Source of the DNA: JAAYJK01 sp964501655
Lineage (GTDB): Bacteria > Bacillota > Syntrophomonadia > Syntrophomonadales > Syntrophomonadaceae
NCBI GenBank assembly: GCA_964501655.1
Contig: CAZCTN010000005.1
Location: 1 to 64,000, forward strand
Length of the DNA: 64,000 nt
Direction of reading: 5' to 3'
The notes under the pieces were generated by a model, which was not told where the DNA came from, made no database searches, and saw nothing but the letters and a program-made list of their open reading frames with translations. The stretch's first letter is position 1. Each line of letters opens with the position of its first letter. Shown here in pieces: positions 44,000 to 52,111 of this stretch. Position numbers and translations under genes: made by a program.

Positions 44000-44439
44000 A
44001 TATCGACGAAATAAGAGAACTGATGTTATTAATGGATAAGACCAGTATTACCGACCTGGAAGTCCAGAAAGATGACTGGCGTATATCTATTCGAAAGGGC
44101 AATGCCGCGATTCCGGTTCAGCCTCATAGCAGCCGGGACAAAGGCGTTGGTGATTTCCCTGCCCCGGGGCAGAAAGAAGAGGATAGAAGCAGCGAAGAAG
44201 CCATAGAAGTGCTTGCTCCTATGGTGGGAACCTTCTACTCGGCTGCTTCGCCTGATTCCGAACCCTATGTCAGGATTGGCGACCATGTGGAGGCGGGGCA
44301 GACCCTTTGCATACTTGAAGCGATGAAACTATTTAATGAAATAAAATCGGATTTTGCGGGGACCATAGTTGATATACTGGTTGATAATTCAGAACCGGTG
44401 GAATTCGGCCAAACCCTGTTTAGAATTGACAAAGACTAG
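43996..44439 (+). CDS. accB: biotin carboxyl carrier protein of acetyl-CoA carboxylase
   Basis: Carries biotin between the carboxylase and transferase halves of acetyl-CoA carboxylase. The 147-residue protein has an N-terminal helical region (MNIDEIRELMLLMDKTSITDLEVQKDDW), a Pro/Ala/Glu linker, and the biotinyl domain with EAMKLFNEI, where the Lys is biotinylated. APMVGTFYSAASPDSEPYV is the standard start of that domain. accC follows immediately; accA and accD are not in the window. Confidence 0.95.
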   Translation: MNIDEIRELMLLMDKTSITDLEVQKDDWRISIRKGNAAIPVQPHSSRDKGVGDFPAPGQKEEDRSSEEAIEVLAPMVGTFYSAASPDSEPYVRIGDHVEAGQTLCILEAMKLFNEIKSDFAGTIVDILVDNSEPVEFGQTLFRIDKD

Positions 44440-44450
44440 AGGTGATAGGA

Positions 44451-45800
44451 TTGTTTTCCAGGGTTTTGATTGCCAATCGAGGAGAAATTGCGGTAAGAAT
44501 TATCCGGGCCTGCAAGGAGTTGGGGATAGAAACGGTAGCAGTATACTCCACAGCTGACCGGGACAGCCTGCATGTCAAAATGGCTGATGTGGCTGTATGT
44601 ATAGGCGCTGCTCCGGCTCGTGAGAGTTATCTGAACATATCCAACCTAATTGCAGCGGCTCAAAACTCAGGGGCTCAGGCCATTCATCCCGGATACGGTT
44701 TTCTGGCGGAAAATCCTCATTTTGCAGATTTGTGTCAGACTTATAACATTAAATTCATTGGACCCCGGGCGGAGGTTATTGAAGCTTTGGGAGACAAAGT
44801 CCAGGCCCGGGAGATTGCCCGGGCTGCCGGAGTACCCCTGGTTCCGGGAAGTGACGGGGCAATCAGCAGTTATGAGGAAGCGGTACAAGTAGCCGCAAAC
44901 ATAGGCTATCCGGTGATGATCAAAGCTTCGGCCGGGGGCGGAGGCAAGGGGATGAGACTGGCCCATAGCCGAGAAAATTTAAAAGAAGCCTTGAGTACGG
45001 CCAAGTTGGAAGCTGATGCCGCCTTTGGCAACGATCAGATATATATCGAAAAATATATTGAAGAACCCCGGCATATAGAAATACAGGTTCTGGGTGATGA
45101 AAGCGGGAACATAATCCATCTGGGAGAGAGAGATTGTTCCCTGCAGCGGCGGAACCAGAAGCTGCTGGAGGAATCTCCTTCCTCGCTGCTCAACCAGGAG
45201 ATGCGGCAGAAAATGGGAACGGTGGCAGTAGAGGCGGCTCGGGCAGCAGGCTATTATAGTGCTGGCACAGTGGAATTTCTGGTGGATAAGCACCTCAATT
45301 TCTATTTTATCGAAATGAATACCAGGATACAGGTAGAACATCCAGTAAGTGAAATGGTTACCGGCATCGACATAGTCAAAGAACAGATTAGAATTGCGGC
45401 AGGTTATCCGCTGGGATACGCTCAGGAGGAGGTGAGGCTGAACGGCTGGGCGATAGAATGCCGGGTGAACGCCGAGGATACTGAGAATAATTTTCGGCCT
45501 TATCCGGGAACTGTGGGCCAGTATATAGCGCCCGGCGGGCCAGGAGTAAGGGTAGACTCTTCGGTATATTCCAGTTGCACCATAAGCCCTTATTATGATT
45601 CCATGATAGCCAAAGTAATCGTATGGGGTCAGGATCGTCCCGAGGCCATACAGAGGATGAAACGCGCTTTAAATGAGTTTATCATAGAGGATATTGCCAC
45701 CACCATTCCCTTTCACCTAAAAGTACTCGATAATGCTTTTTTCCAGCGGGGCGAGGTGTATACTAATTTTATCCAGCGTAGAATGAGTGACGGAGTGTAA
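44451..45800 (+). CDS. accC: acetyl-CoA carboxylase, biotin carboxylase subunit
   Basis: ATP-dependent carboxylation of biotin on AccB. The protein of about 449 residues contains FSRVLIANRGEIAVRIIRA, the glycine-rich ATP loop KASAGGGGKGMRLA, the catalytic segment ERDCSLQRRNQKLLEESPS, and EMNTRIQVEHPVSEMVTG with the active Arg. The start is TTG 44451, six bases after AGAGGTGAT; GTG 44442 would overlap the ribosome site. Confidence 0.95.
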   Translation: MFSRVLIANRGEIAVRIIRACKELGIETVAVYSTADRDSLHVKMADVAVCIGAAPARESYLNISNLIAAAQNSGAQAIHPGYGFLAENPHFADLCQTYNIKFIGPRAEVIEALGDKVQAREIARAAGVPLVPGSDGAISSYEEAVQVAANIGYPVMIKASAGGGGKGMRLAHSRENLKEALSTAKLEADAAFGNDQIYIEKYIEEPRHIEIQVLGDESGNIIHLGERDCSLQRRNQKLLEESPSSLLNQEMRQKMGTVAVEAARAAGYYSAGTVEFLVDKHLNFYFIEMNTRIQVEHPVSEMVTGIDIVKEQIRIAAGYPLGYAQEEVRLNGWAIECRVNAEDTENNFRPYPGTVGQYIAPGGPGVRVDSSVYSSCTISPYYDSMIAKVIVWGQDRPEAIQRMKRALNEFIIEDIATTIPFHLKVLDNAFFQRGEVYTNFIQRRMSDGV

Positions 45801-45825
45801 AGATATTAATATATCAGGCTATAAT

Positions 45826-45855
45826 TTGATAATTGCCAGTAATTTCTGGTAAAAT
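45826..45855 (+). promoter_or_regulatory. extended -10 promoter of the asp23-nusB-folD operon
   Basis: TTGATA at 45826-45831, an 18-base spacer, and TGGTAAAAT (extended -10, hexamer 45850-45855). It lies 33 bases before the Asp23 start and 26 bases after accC, so a new transcript probably begins here. Confidence 0.7.
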
Positions 45856-45887
45856 GCTTGTATAAGGATTAATAGGAGGTGTAGAAA

Positions 45888-46295
45888 ATGGATATACAGA
45901 AACCAGAGATCAATACTGAAATGGGTACCATAAGGATAGCAGATGAAGTAGTATCAACCGTTGCCGGTATTGCTGCCTCAGAAGTGGAAGGCGTGGCAAC
46001 TCTTAGCGGCGGATGGGGGACTGATTTGGTTGAGAAACTTGGCCGCAAGAATCTGGGCAAAGGCATCAAAGTGGAAGTTATTGATGGTTCGACTAGTATT
46101 GATATATCCATAGTGGTTAAATTTGGACATCCTATCCCTGATGTGGCTGAAACAGTACAGCAGGAAGTTAAACAGTCGGTAGAAACCATGACTGGTTTGC
46201 AGGTTAAAGCAGTCAATGTAAATGTTATAGCGGTTGAGATTAAAAAGGAAGAACCGGCAGAAGAAAACCCGGCTGATGACAGCGATTTAGCATAG
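45888..46295 (+). CDS. Asp23/Gls24 family envelope stress response protein
   Basis: A 135-residue cytosolic protein of the alkaline-shock family (DUF322), like Bacillus YqhY. GTIRIADEVVSTVAGIAASEVEGVATLSGG is the family start, and VEVIDGSTSIDISIVVKFG the core; an acidic tail follows. YqhY genes sit between accC and nusB in Bacillus, where they affect acetyl-CoA carboxylase activity; the same order appears here with two additional genes. AGGAGGTG precedes the ATG. Confidence 0.9.
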   Translation: MDIQKPEINTEMGTIRIADEVVSTVAGIAASEVEGVATLSGGWGTDLVEKLGRKNLGKGIKVEVIDGSTSIDISIVVKFGHPIPDVAETVQQEVKQSVETMTGLQVKAVNVNVIAVEIKKEEPAEENPADDSDLA

Positions 46296-46316
46296 TGGCC
46301 GGCTTGATGTATTATT

Positions 46317-46343
46317 GTAACCCCCTGTCCCCGCAGGGGGTTA
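46317..46343 (+). terminator. strong GC hairpin after the Asp23 gene
   Basis: TAACCCCCTG pairs with CAGGGGGTTA around a short C-rich loop. There is no U-run (ATCTGCATTC follows), so it may be a partial terminator or an mRNA-stabilising stem that lets Asp23 exceed its neighbours. Confidence 0.5.
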
Positions 46344-46378
46344 TCTGCATTCTTTGATAGGTGAAAGGAGTGACCTTA

Positions 46379-46918
46379 ATGTCTGGATTATTAAGGGCCA
46401 TATTGTTCCTGTATAATGTAATCCTGCTGGCTCTGGGAGTAGTGATGGCGGCAGTTGCTCTGGGACGACCGGAACCCATGAATTATGTGGATATTCTTTT
46501 ATCCAGTGCTCAGAATCGGCTTGCTTTAGCCATTTGCGGTGTGATTCTGGTGGTTCTGACTCTGGCCGTATTCATGGCCATTTTTAAGCGGGAGCCCCGG
46601 GAAAGGGCCATTGTAATTGAGAATGCATTGTCAGGGCAGATATCCATGACTGTGCCTGCCGCCAAGGTAATAATCCACAAAGCCGTGCAAAAGGTGGAGG
46701 GAGTAAAAGAAAGCAAGACTTCCATAGAAAGACTGCCTCAGGGGATTATTATTTATATACATATGATGATTAACCCTGAGTTAAGCATACCTGAGCTGAG
46801 CAGGAGGATTCAGGAGGCAGTAAAAGAGGATATGCTGCACATCGGCGGCTTGGAAGTACAAGAGGTCAAAGTCATTATTGACGATCTGGGGAACACTGGC
46901 AAACCGGGGGCAAGATAA
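46379..46918 (+). CDS. amaP: alkaline shock response membrane anchor protein AmaP
   Basis: A 179-residue membrane anchor with two N-terminal helices (AILFLYNVILLALGVVMAAVALG; LALAICGVILVVLTLAVFMA) and a C-terminal Asp23-like domain (GQISMTVPAAKVIIHKAVQKVEGVK). AmaP recruits Asp23 to the membrane in Staphylococcus. ATG 46379 lies eight bases after AAAGGAG; the frame's earlier GTG overlaps that site. Confidence 0.85.
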   Translation: MSGLLRAILFLYNVILLALGVVMAAVALGRPEPMNYVDILLSSAQNRLALAICGVILVVLTLAVFMAIFKREPRERAIVIENALSGQISMTVPAAKVIIHKAVQKVEGVKESKTSIERLPQGIIIYIHMMINPELSIPELSRRIQEAVKEDMLHIGGLEVQEVKVIIDDLGNTGKPGAR

Positions 46919-46931
46919 GGGAGGCAGGATC

Positions 46932-47150
46932 ATGTGGGAAAAAATATTGTCTGAACTGCTGGTAAAAAACCGCGGTAAAACCATAGGTGTGGCACTGGGA
47001 TTGATAGCCAGCATCCTGCTGGTCAGTTTTGGTTTCTGGAAAACACTTCTGATCGTATTGTGTATAGGCCTGGGGTATCTGCTGGGTAAAAGCATTGACG
47101 AAGATAAGGACATAGAACTTTGGCTGCAAAAAATATTTAAAGACAAATGA
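46932..47150 (+). CDS. DUF2273 small membrane protein
   Basis: A 72-residue protein with two helices (TIGVALGLIASILLVSFGFWKT; LLIVLCIGLGYLLGKSID) typical of DUF2273, which usually accompanies Asp23 and AmaP genes. Function unknown; probably part of the same membrane assembly. GGGAGG lies six bases before ATG 46932. Confidence 0.85.
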   Translation: MWEKILSELLVKNRGKTIGVALGLIASILLVSFGFWKTLLIVLCIGLGYLLGKSIDEDKDIELWLQKIFKDK

Positions 47151-47169
47151 TTTTTAGAAAGGCAAACAA

Positions 47170-47589
47170 ATGAGCAGAAGAAAAGCACGGGAATATGCTT
47201 TTAAAGTTTTATTTCAGGTTGACCAGGTAATGGCCAGACCAGGCGCAGCCCTGGATTATCTGCGGCAGGAATCTGAGCTGGCGGAAAAGGACGTTAAGTT
47301 TTCACAGGAACTAATAGGAACAGCTATAGAAAACCTGGATGATATAGATAGTATTATAGCCTCTTATGCCAGTGACTGGTCTATTGAACGAATGCCGGCA
47401 GTAGATAGAAGTATAATGCGTCTGGCTGCCGCCGAGATGCTGTTCCAGGATAGTGTTGATTCCGTTGTCATCATTGATGAAGCGGTGGAAATAGCCAAGA
47501 AATATGCCGGGGAGTCTTCGCCGGCTTACATTAATGCGATACTGGACCGGCTGGCGGGAGAAATAAAAAACAAGTCGAAACAATCATAA
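47170..47589 (+). CDS. nusB: transcription antitermination factor NusB
   Basis: RNA-binding helical protein that with S10 (NusE) binds boxA of rRNA leaders. The 139-residue chain starts MSRRKAREYAFKVLFQVDQ and includes ERMPAVDRSIMRLAAAEML, VVIIDEAVEIAKKYAGESSPAYINAILDRL, all standard. It precedes folD, as in Bacillus. Confidence 0.95.
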   Translation: MSRRKAREYAFKVLFQVDQVMARPGAALDYLRQESELAEKDVKFSQELIGTAIENLDDIDSIIASYASDWSIERMPAVDRSIMRLAAAEMLFQDSVDSVVIIDEAVEIAKKYAGESSPAYINAILDRLAGEIKNKSKQS

Positions 47590-47600
47590 AGGAGTTGTCA

Positions 47601-48437
47601 TTGGTGGAATTAATAAGTGGAACCGCAATCGCCGAGGAGATACGGACAACCCTGGGAGCCAGGAACCAAGCTAATGATTTGAGCCCTAACCTGGGGATTA
47701 TCCTGGTGGGAGATAATGAAGAAAGCATGCTGTATGCAGGTCTGAAAGAAAAAGCTGCCCGGAGTATTTCCGGAAGGACCAGTATAATAGAGCTGCCTGC
47801 TGATATAAGCAAAAAAGCATTGCTGGAGGCTATTGCCGCAGCCAATGATGAGCCCTCCATTGATGGCATTATTATTCAGCTTCCCCTGCCCGATCATCTT
47901 GCCCCATTCCAGGATGAGTTTCTGGAGGCGGTAAAAGGGGAAAAGGACGTGGACGGGTTCAATCCTTCCAATAGAGGCCGATTGATCGGAGGTGAGCCGG
48001 CATATATCAGCTGCGCGGCTCTGGCTTGTATGGAGGTTATTGATCGGTATATTGATGAGCCAGCCGGGAAACAGGCGGTACTGGTAGGAGATTCCTTTGA
48101 TTTGATACTTCCCCTGTTTATTTTGCTGATTAGAAAGGGATGCAATGTGCAGGTTATAAGCGGCTATCAACAAGAACTGGTACAGGAAGCTGACCTTCTG
48201 GTAGTGGAAAAAGGAACCGCCGGCATGGTAAAGGGAGAGCATCTGCGGGATGGGATGCTGGTGATTGATGCCGGTTTTCATTGGCAAAACGGCAAGACAC
48301 TGGGTAATATTGACAAGGATTCGGTTGGGGAATTGCAGGGGCATCTCCTGCCGGTACCCGGAGGTACAGGGCCTTTGCTCATCGCCAAGCTGATGGAGAA
48401 TCTATGCCGGGCGGCGATTTCCCGTCGGAGCATATGA
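47601..48437 (+). CDS. folD: FolD-like bifunctional methylene-THF dehydrogenase/cyclohydrolase, divergent
   Basis: By family, interconverts 5,10-methylene-, methenyl- and 10-formyl-THF. The protein of about 278 residues keeps S42-x2-Y45-x3-K49, QLPLP at 93-97 and DVDGFNP from 116, the cyclohydrolase centre. It lacks the PCTP motif (here SCAALAC), the GRSxxVG dinucleotide loop (here VGDSFDLILPLF) and the VTxCHxxT strand (here VQVISGYQQEL); only VPGGTGP remains from the C-terminal signatures. NADP binding may therefore be lost or changed. TTG 47601 is chosen, six bases after AAAGGAG; TTG 47595 and GTG 47604 are alternatives. Confidence 0.8.
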   Translation: MVELISGTAIAEEIRTTLGARNQANDLSPNLGIILVGDNEESMLYAGLKEKAARSISGRTSIIELPADISKKALLEAIAAANDEPSIDGIIIQLPLPDHLAPFQDEFLEAVKGEKDVDGFNPSNRGRLIGGEPAYISCAALACMEVIDRYIDEPAGKQAVLVGDSFDLILPLFILLIRKGCNVQVISGYQQELVQEADLLVVEKGTAGMVKGEHLRDGMLVIDAGFHWQNGKTLGNIDKDSVGELQGHLLPVPGGTGPLLIAKLMENLCRAAISRRSI

Positions 48438-49660
48438 TGCCAGGCTTTATCAGCGTAAGTGAACTAAATCAGTATATAAATAATTTATTGGCTGCAGATG
48501 AGTTCCTGGCAGATTTCTGGCTGAAAGGTGAGATATCCGGATTTAGGTTTTATCACCAGTCCGGTCACATGTACTTCACTCTCAAAGATGAAGAATCTGC
48601 GGTGAGCTGCGTGATGTTCAGGAATCGTAATCAGGGTCTGAGGTTCGAACCTGAGGATGGTTTGGAGGTTCTGGTCAGGGTTTACCTTTCAGTCTATCCC
48701 CGCCAGGGCAAATACCAGGTGTATGTACAGGAGATGCAGCCTTACGGCCGCGGGGGCCTGTATCTGCAGCTGGAACAATTGAAGCGGAAACTGGAAGCAC
48801 AGGGGTATTTTGCCGCCGGGTTAAAAAAGCCTATACCGGAGCTGGTTAATTGTGTGGGAATAGTAACCTCACAGGATGGAGCTGCACTAAAAGATATATT
48901 GCGGGTAATACGGCAAAGACACCCGGGATGCCGGGTGATACTGGTTCACAGTTCAGTACAGGGAGAAACTGCGTCGGCTGAGCTGGCGGAGGGGTTAAGG
49001 ATTATTAATGCTCACGGTCAGGCTCAGGTAATAATTATTGGCCGGGGCGGTGGGTCCTTGGAAGACTTGATGGCTTTTAACAGCGAAATGCTGGTAAAGG
49101 CCATCCATGAGTCTGCCATACCGGTAATATCAGCGGTAGGCCATGAGATTGATACCAGCCTGTCTGATTTGGCTGCTGACCTGCGGGCAGCAACCCCGAC
49201 CCAGGCCGCCGTCCTGGCTGTGCCGGATATGATAAAGCTAAAAAATGATCTGCTCCGCTGGGGCCAGAGGATGAATCGGATCATGGAACGCAGAATAGGC
49301 CAATATAGCCAAAACCTGGATCGCCTGATGCTGAAAAGAGTTTGGAGAGAACCGGATATTATCATTAAAGAAAAAAGAAAAACAGCAGCCGAACAACAGG
49401 AGCAAATACATAGAAAAATGTGGGATATGCTGCAGAATAGCCAGTATAGATATGCCAGGGCGGTTGATTCCCTGGACAAATTAAGCCCCCTTAAAGTTTT
49501 GCAGAGGGGCTATACAGTAGTTTATAAAGATGGTAAGTTACTGGCCCGAATGGGAAAAACCGGGATCGGCGACTATCTGGAGCTGACCTTTAATGATGGC
49601 CGATTGGGTGTTCAGATAATGGACAAGGAGATGTTCTCAAATGAAAAAAATCAAGTTTGA
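48434..49660 (+). CDS. xseA: exodeoxyribonuclease VII large subunit
   Basis: Catalytic subunit of the single-strand exonuclease VII. The protein of about 408 residues has an N-terminal OB fold (ISVSELNQYINNLLAADEFLADFWLKGEISGF), the nuclease core (GIVTSQDGAALKDILRVIRQRHPGCR, IIGRGGGSLEDLMAFN, SAVGHEIDTSLSDLAADLRAATPTQAA) and a long coiled coil. The start is uncertain: ATG 48434 overlaps the folD stop; ATG 48404 with GGAG upstream is possible. Overlaps xseB by 20 bases. Confidence 0.94.
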   Translation: MMPGFISVSELNQYINNLLAADEFLADFWLKGEISGFRFYHQSGHMYFTLKDEESAVSCVMFRNRNQGLRFEPEDGLEVLVRVYLSVYPRQGKYQVYVQEMQPYGRGGLYLQLEQLKRKLEAQGYFAAGLKKPIPELVNCVGIVTSQDGAALKDILRVIRQRHPGCRVILVHSSVQGETASAELAEGLRIINAHGQAQVIIIGRGGGSLEDLMAFNSEMLVKAIHESAIPVISAVGHEIDTSLSDLAADLRAATPTQAAVLAVPDMIKLKNDLLRWGQRMNRIMERRIGQYSQNLDRLMLKRVWREPDIIIKEKRKTAAEQQEQIHRKMWDMLQNSQYRYARAVDSLDKLSPLKVLQRGYTVVYKDGKLLARMGKTGIGDYLELTFNDGRLGVQIMDKEMFSNEKNQV

Positions 49661-49865
49661 AGAAGCCCTTAAAGGATTGGAAGCCATAGTGGATAAATTG
49701 GAATCAGGGGAGATGGATCTGGAGGAGTCCATCAAGCTGTATGAAGAGGGGATAGAGCTGTCGGTGTATTGTCAGAAGCAGCTGGCCCAGGCAGAGGGCA
49801 AGATACAGCGCCTGGTAAAAAAGCTGGATGGGGAGATACAGGTATTGGAGTTGGACAATATTTAG
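49641..49865 (+). CDS. xseB: exodeoxyribonuclease VII small subunit
   Basis: A 74-residue helical-hairpin protein: KFEEALKGLEAIVDKLESGEMDLEESIKLYEEG is the family signature. It stabilises XseA in the exonuclease VII complex. The overlap with xseA and the GGAG before ATG 49641 indicate coupling. Confidence 0.95.
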   Translation: MKKIKFEEALKGLEAIVDKLESGEMDLEESIKLYEEGIELSVYCQKQLAQAEGKIQRLVKKLDGEIQVLELDNI

Positions 49866-49917
49866 CAGACGGTCCGCTAATGCAGGCCGATGCTGAAGGT
49901 TAAGGGGTTATGGATAC

Positions 49918-50823
49918 ATGACTAACGATAGGGAAGATTTCCTGGACGAGATATTATCCAGGAAAAGATTTGTGGACGAATGTCTGCTTCAGCACCTGCC
50001 GCCGCTTAATGCCTATCCTCCGCTGATCCATGAAGCCATGCACTACGCAGTGTTTAACGGCGGCAAAAGGCTGCGGCCCATCATGGTTTTTGAGGGAGCG
50101 ATACTGGCCGGGGTCAGAAAGGAAGATGTTATTCCGGCGGCTTGTGCCCTGGAGTTGATTCATTCCTATTCACTGGTTCATGATGATTTGCCGGCTATGG
50201 ATGATGATGAGCTGCGCCGGGGCAAAGCTACCTGCCATATTGTCTACGGGGAAGCCAATGCAATATTGACCGGAGACGCGCTTCTGACCGCAGCCTTTGA
50301 ATTGCTGGCCGAAAACCTGAATGCAGCCAAGGTCCAGGCGGAAAGGGTTATTGAAGTAATCAAGCTGGTCTCTGCAGCTGCCGGGAGCAGCGGCATGATC
50401 GGAGGGCAGGTACTGGATCTGCAATCGGAAGGCCAGAGGATAGATTTTCCTACTCTGAAAAAACTGCACAGTTTGAAGACCGGACAGTTGTTCCGAGCGG
50501 CACTGAAGACCGGGGCCATATTATGCGGCATGAGTAAGCCGGGCATAGAAGCTCTGGACGATTATGCCGCCAGTTTTGGGCTGGCTTTTCAGATTACTGA
50601 CGATATATTGGATGTGGCAGGAAGTGCTGAAATAATTGGCAAACCGGTTGGCAGTGATGAGAAAAATCAGAAAACCACTTATGTAAGCCTGCTGGGGATA
50701 GAACAATCATATCAACTGGCCCGGGAAGCGGTCCAGGTCTGTCAGAAGAGTCTGGACGGTTTTGGCCCGGAGGCTGGTTTCTTGAGGAGGCTGGCTTTTT
50801 ATACCCTGAGCAGAAAAGCTTGA
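49918..50823 (+). CDS. ispA: polyprenyl (farnesyl/geranylgeranyl) diphosphate synthase
   Basis: Condenses isopentenyl diphosphate with allylic diphosphates. The 301-residue protein has the first Asp-rich motif in HDDLPAMDDDELRRG and the second in QITDDILDV, plus FNGGKRLRP and GGQVLDL. The residues before the first motif (HSYSLVHDDLP) fit a short-chain, C15-type synthase. In OLE-bearing Firmicutes this gene (yqiD) lies just before the RNA, as here; dxs follows downstream. Confidence 0.94.
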   Translation: MTNDREDFLDEILSRKRFVDECLLQHLPPLNAYPPLIHEAMHYAVFNGGKRLRPIMVFEGAILAGVRKEDVIPAACALELIHSYSLVHDDLPAMDDDELRRGKATCHIVYGEANAILTGDALLTAAFELLAENLNAAKVQAERVIEVIKLVSAAAGSSGMIGGQVLDLQSEGQRIDFPTLKKLHSLKTGQLFRAALKTGAILCGMSKPGIEALDDYAASFGLAFQITDDILDVAGSAEIIGKPVGSDEKNQKTTYVSLLGIEQSYQLAREAVQVCQKSLDGFGPEAGFLRRLAFYTLSRKA

Positions 50824-50911
50824 GAGAATCAGATAAACTGCCCGTTTCATTCAGGCATATGGGGTGATTGCCGGTCTCGCTTTGCAATGACTGGCATGGA
50901 ACTTCTGGCTG

Positions 50912-50920
50912 TGTTATAAT
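50912..50920 (+). promoter_or_regulatory. extended -10 promoter of the OLE RNA
   Basis: TGT-TATAAT at 50912-50920 is a perfect extended -10 element with a consensus hexamer at 50915-50920; the -35 region (TGGCAT at 50892-50897) is weak, as is normal for extended -10 promoters. Predicted start near 50927, about 100 bases after ispA. Confidence 0.75.
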
Positions 50921-50926
50921 CATGGG

Positions 50927-51489
50927 TGAATAGGAAACTGGCAGAAGGTTGCAGTATTCTAGTCGGCTCTATTGGTTTCGAAGACGGGGCTAAAAATCCG
51001 TTAAGGGCACATCGATGAAGCTTCTGGTGTTGGCTTGTGACGCCCAGTCGGGGGTCATCGCTGGGAGTTAAGGGTCTGGGGGCTATCCGCAAAGGCATGC
51101 GGGGATGACCCTCAAATCCGTGGAGGCTCATCACCGCTACCGGTGATGAGAAAACCTGCATTCTGGTAGAAGCTGGGTGCAGTGTAGCCTGCCTTGAGTG
51201 GAGGCGGCGAATAAGCATACAGGGGTGATGGCTTTCTCGGCCAAGAAACTGTCACCTGTTTTGAAACCGTCGCTGCAAAAGAGGCTAGAAGCTAATGGGA
51301 GTTGTTGAGGAAAACTCCTAGACTGAATGCGTAAGCATGGTTGGTTGAGGATTAAAGTGCGTACTTAGTGGCAATCCAGTTCTATTTTCGGTGACGAAAT
51401 AGGGCAGACATAAAGGGAAACCGCCCTTTTGGCAACATTAGGGAGATCTGCCGGGAAAACCTGCTGGACCTATGTCGCAGCGTTTACTC
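50927..51489 (+). ncRNA. ole: OLE RNA (ornate, large, extremophilic)
   Basis: A gene-free stretch of about 560 bases with dense secondary structure between ispA and oapA/dxs, the diagnostic site of OLE RNA. Visible elements: CTCATCACC/GGTGATGAG (51127-51135 with 51142-51150); CTATTT...AAATAG (51382-51387 with 51397-51402) capped by CG-GTGA-CG, a GNRA tetraloop; AAAGGG/CCCTTT (51412-51417 with 51424-51429); and a closing GACATA/TATGTC helix (51407-51412 with 51471-51476). Size matches the roughly 600 nt of known OLE RNAs. In Bacillus halodurans the RNA joins OapA at the membrane and affects cold, alcohol and Mg2+ stress tolerance. Exact ends are estimated from the promoter and the oapA start. 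Confidence 0.9.
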
Positions 51490-51490
51490 A

Positions 51491-52111
51491 ATGAACAACC
51501 TTTTGCCAGGCCCGTTTATATTGGGGGAAAAATACGAGTTGAGTGGGCAGAATAAAAAAAATATATTGATTTCTGGATTACTGGTAGCTTTTATCACATT
51601 TTTTATGGCTCTTTTAGTTAGTCTGGGGTCAGAGGCTTTGGTAAGGGCCGTAAACAATGTGCTGGTAGCATTTATTTTGCTGCTGGTTATTATTTTTCTG
51701 GGAATTTTTTTTGATATAGTAGGGACTGCTGCTACCGCAGCGGAATTGGCACCTTTTAATGCCCGGGCGGCCAAGAAAATATTTGGGGCCAAACAGGGTG
51801 TAAAAATGATACATAATGCAGATATAGTTGCCAATGTATGCAATGATGTGATAGGGGATATCGCCGGAACCCTAAGCGGAGCTATTGGAGCCGGAATAGT
51901 GATAACTCTGGTCGGCCAGCTCCCCATCAATGATGTGGTTTTGGCCGGTTCGGCCATGACCAGTCTAATAGCTGCCCTTACGGTAGGCGGTAAGGCCATG
52001 GGTAAAAAAATCGCGGTTAATAATGCCGATAGTATAATATTTCAAGCCGCAAAGGTGGTAGCCTGGTTGGAAGAACTCAGCGGATGGGAGTTATTCAGGA
52101 ACAGAAAGTGA
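51491..52111 (+). CDS. oapA: OLE-associated protein OapA-like (DUF21-type membrane protein)
   Basis: A 206-residue membrane protein, the expected protein partner of OLE RNA. Four hydrophobic segments are seen: ILISGLLVAFITFFMALLVSLG, VLVAFILLLVIIFLGIFFDIVG, DIAGTLSGAIGAGIVITLVGQ and VVLAGSAMTSLIAALTVGGKA. A basic loop (NARAAKKIFGAKQGVKMIHNAD) between the second and third could contact RNA. The segment FDIVGTAATAAELAPFNARAA resembles DUF21/CNNM magnesium-transport-related domains. The ATG follows the last OLE helix by about 15 bases, without a clear AGGAGG, so the RNA may influence its translation. dxs follows with a short overlap. Confidence 0.85.
   Translation: MNNLLPGPFILGEKYELSGQNKKNILISGLLVAFITFFMALLVSLGSEALVRAVNNVLVAFILLLVIIFLGIFFDIVGTAATAAELAPFNARAAKKIFGAKQGVKMIHNADIVANVCNDVIGDIAGTLSGAIGAGIVITLVGQLPINDVVLAGSAMTSLIAALTVGGKAMGKKIAVNNADSIIFQAAKVVAWLEELSGWELFRNRK

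Noticed and set aside
45300..45800. Pyruvate carboxylase or propionyl-CoA carboxylase in place of accC
   Set aside because: The protein ends after the biotin carboxylase domain at about 449 residues and sits after accB, as in acetyl-CoA carboxylase.
50847..51218. Minus-strand frame of 123 codons inside the OLE region
   Set aside because: Overlaps the conserved RNA, has no ribosome site and no protein features; its opening is incidental to RNA structure.
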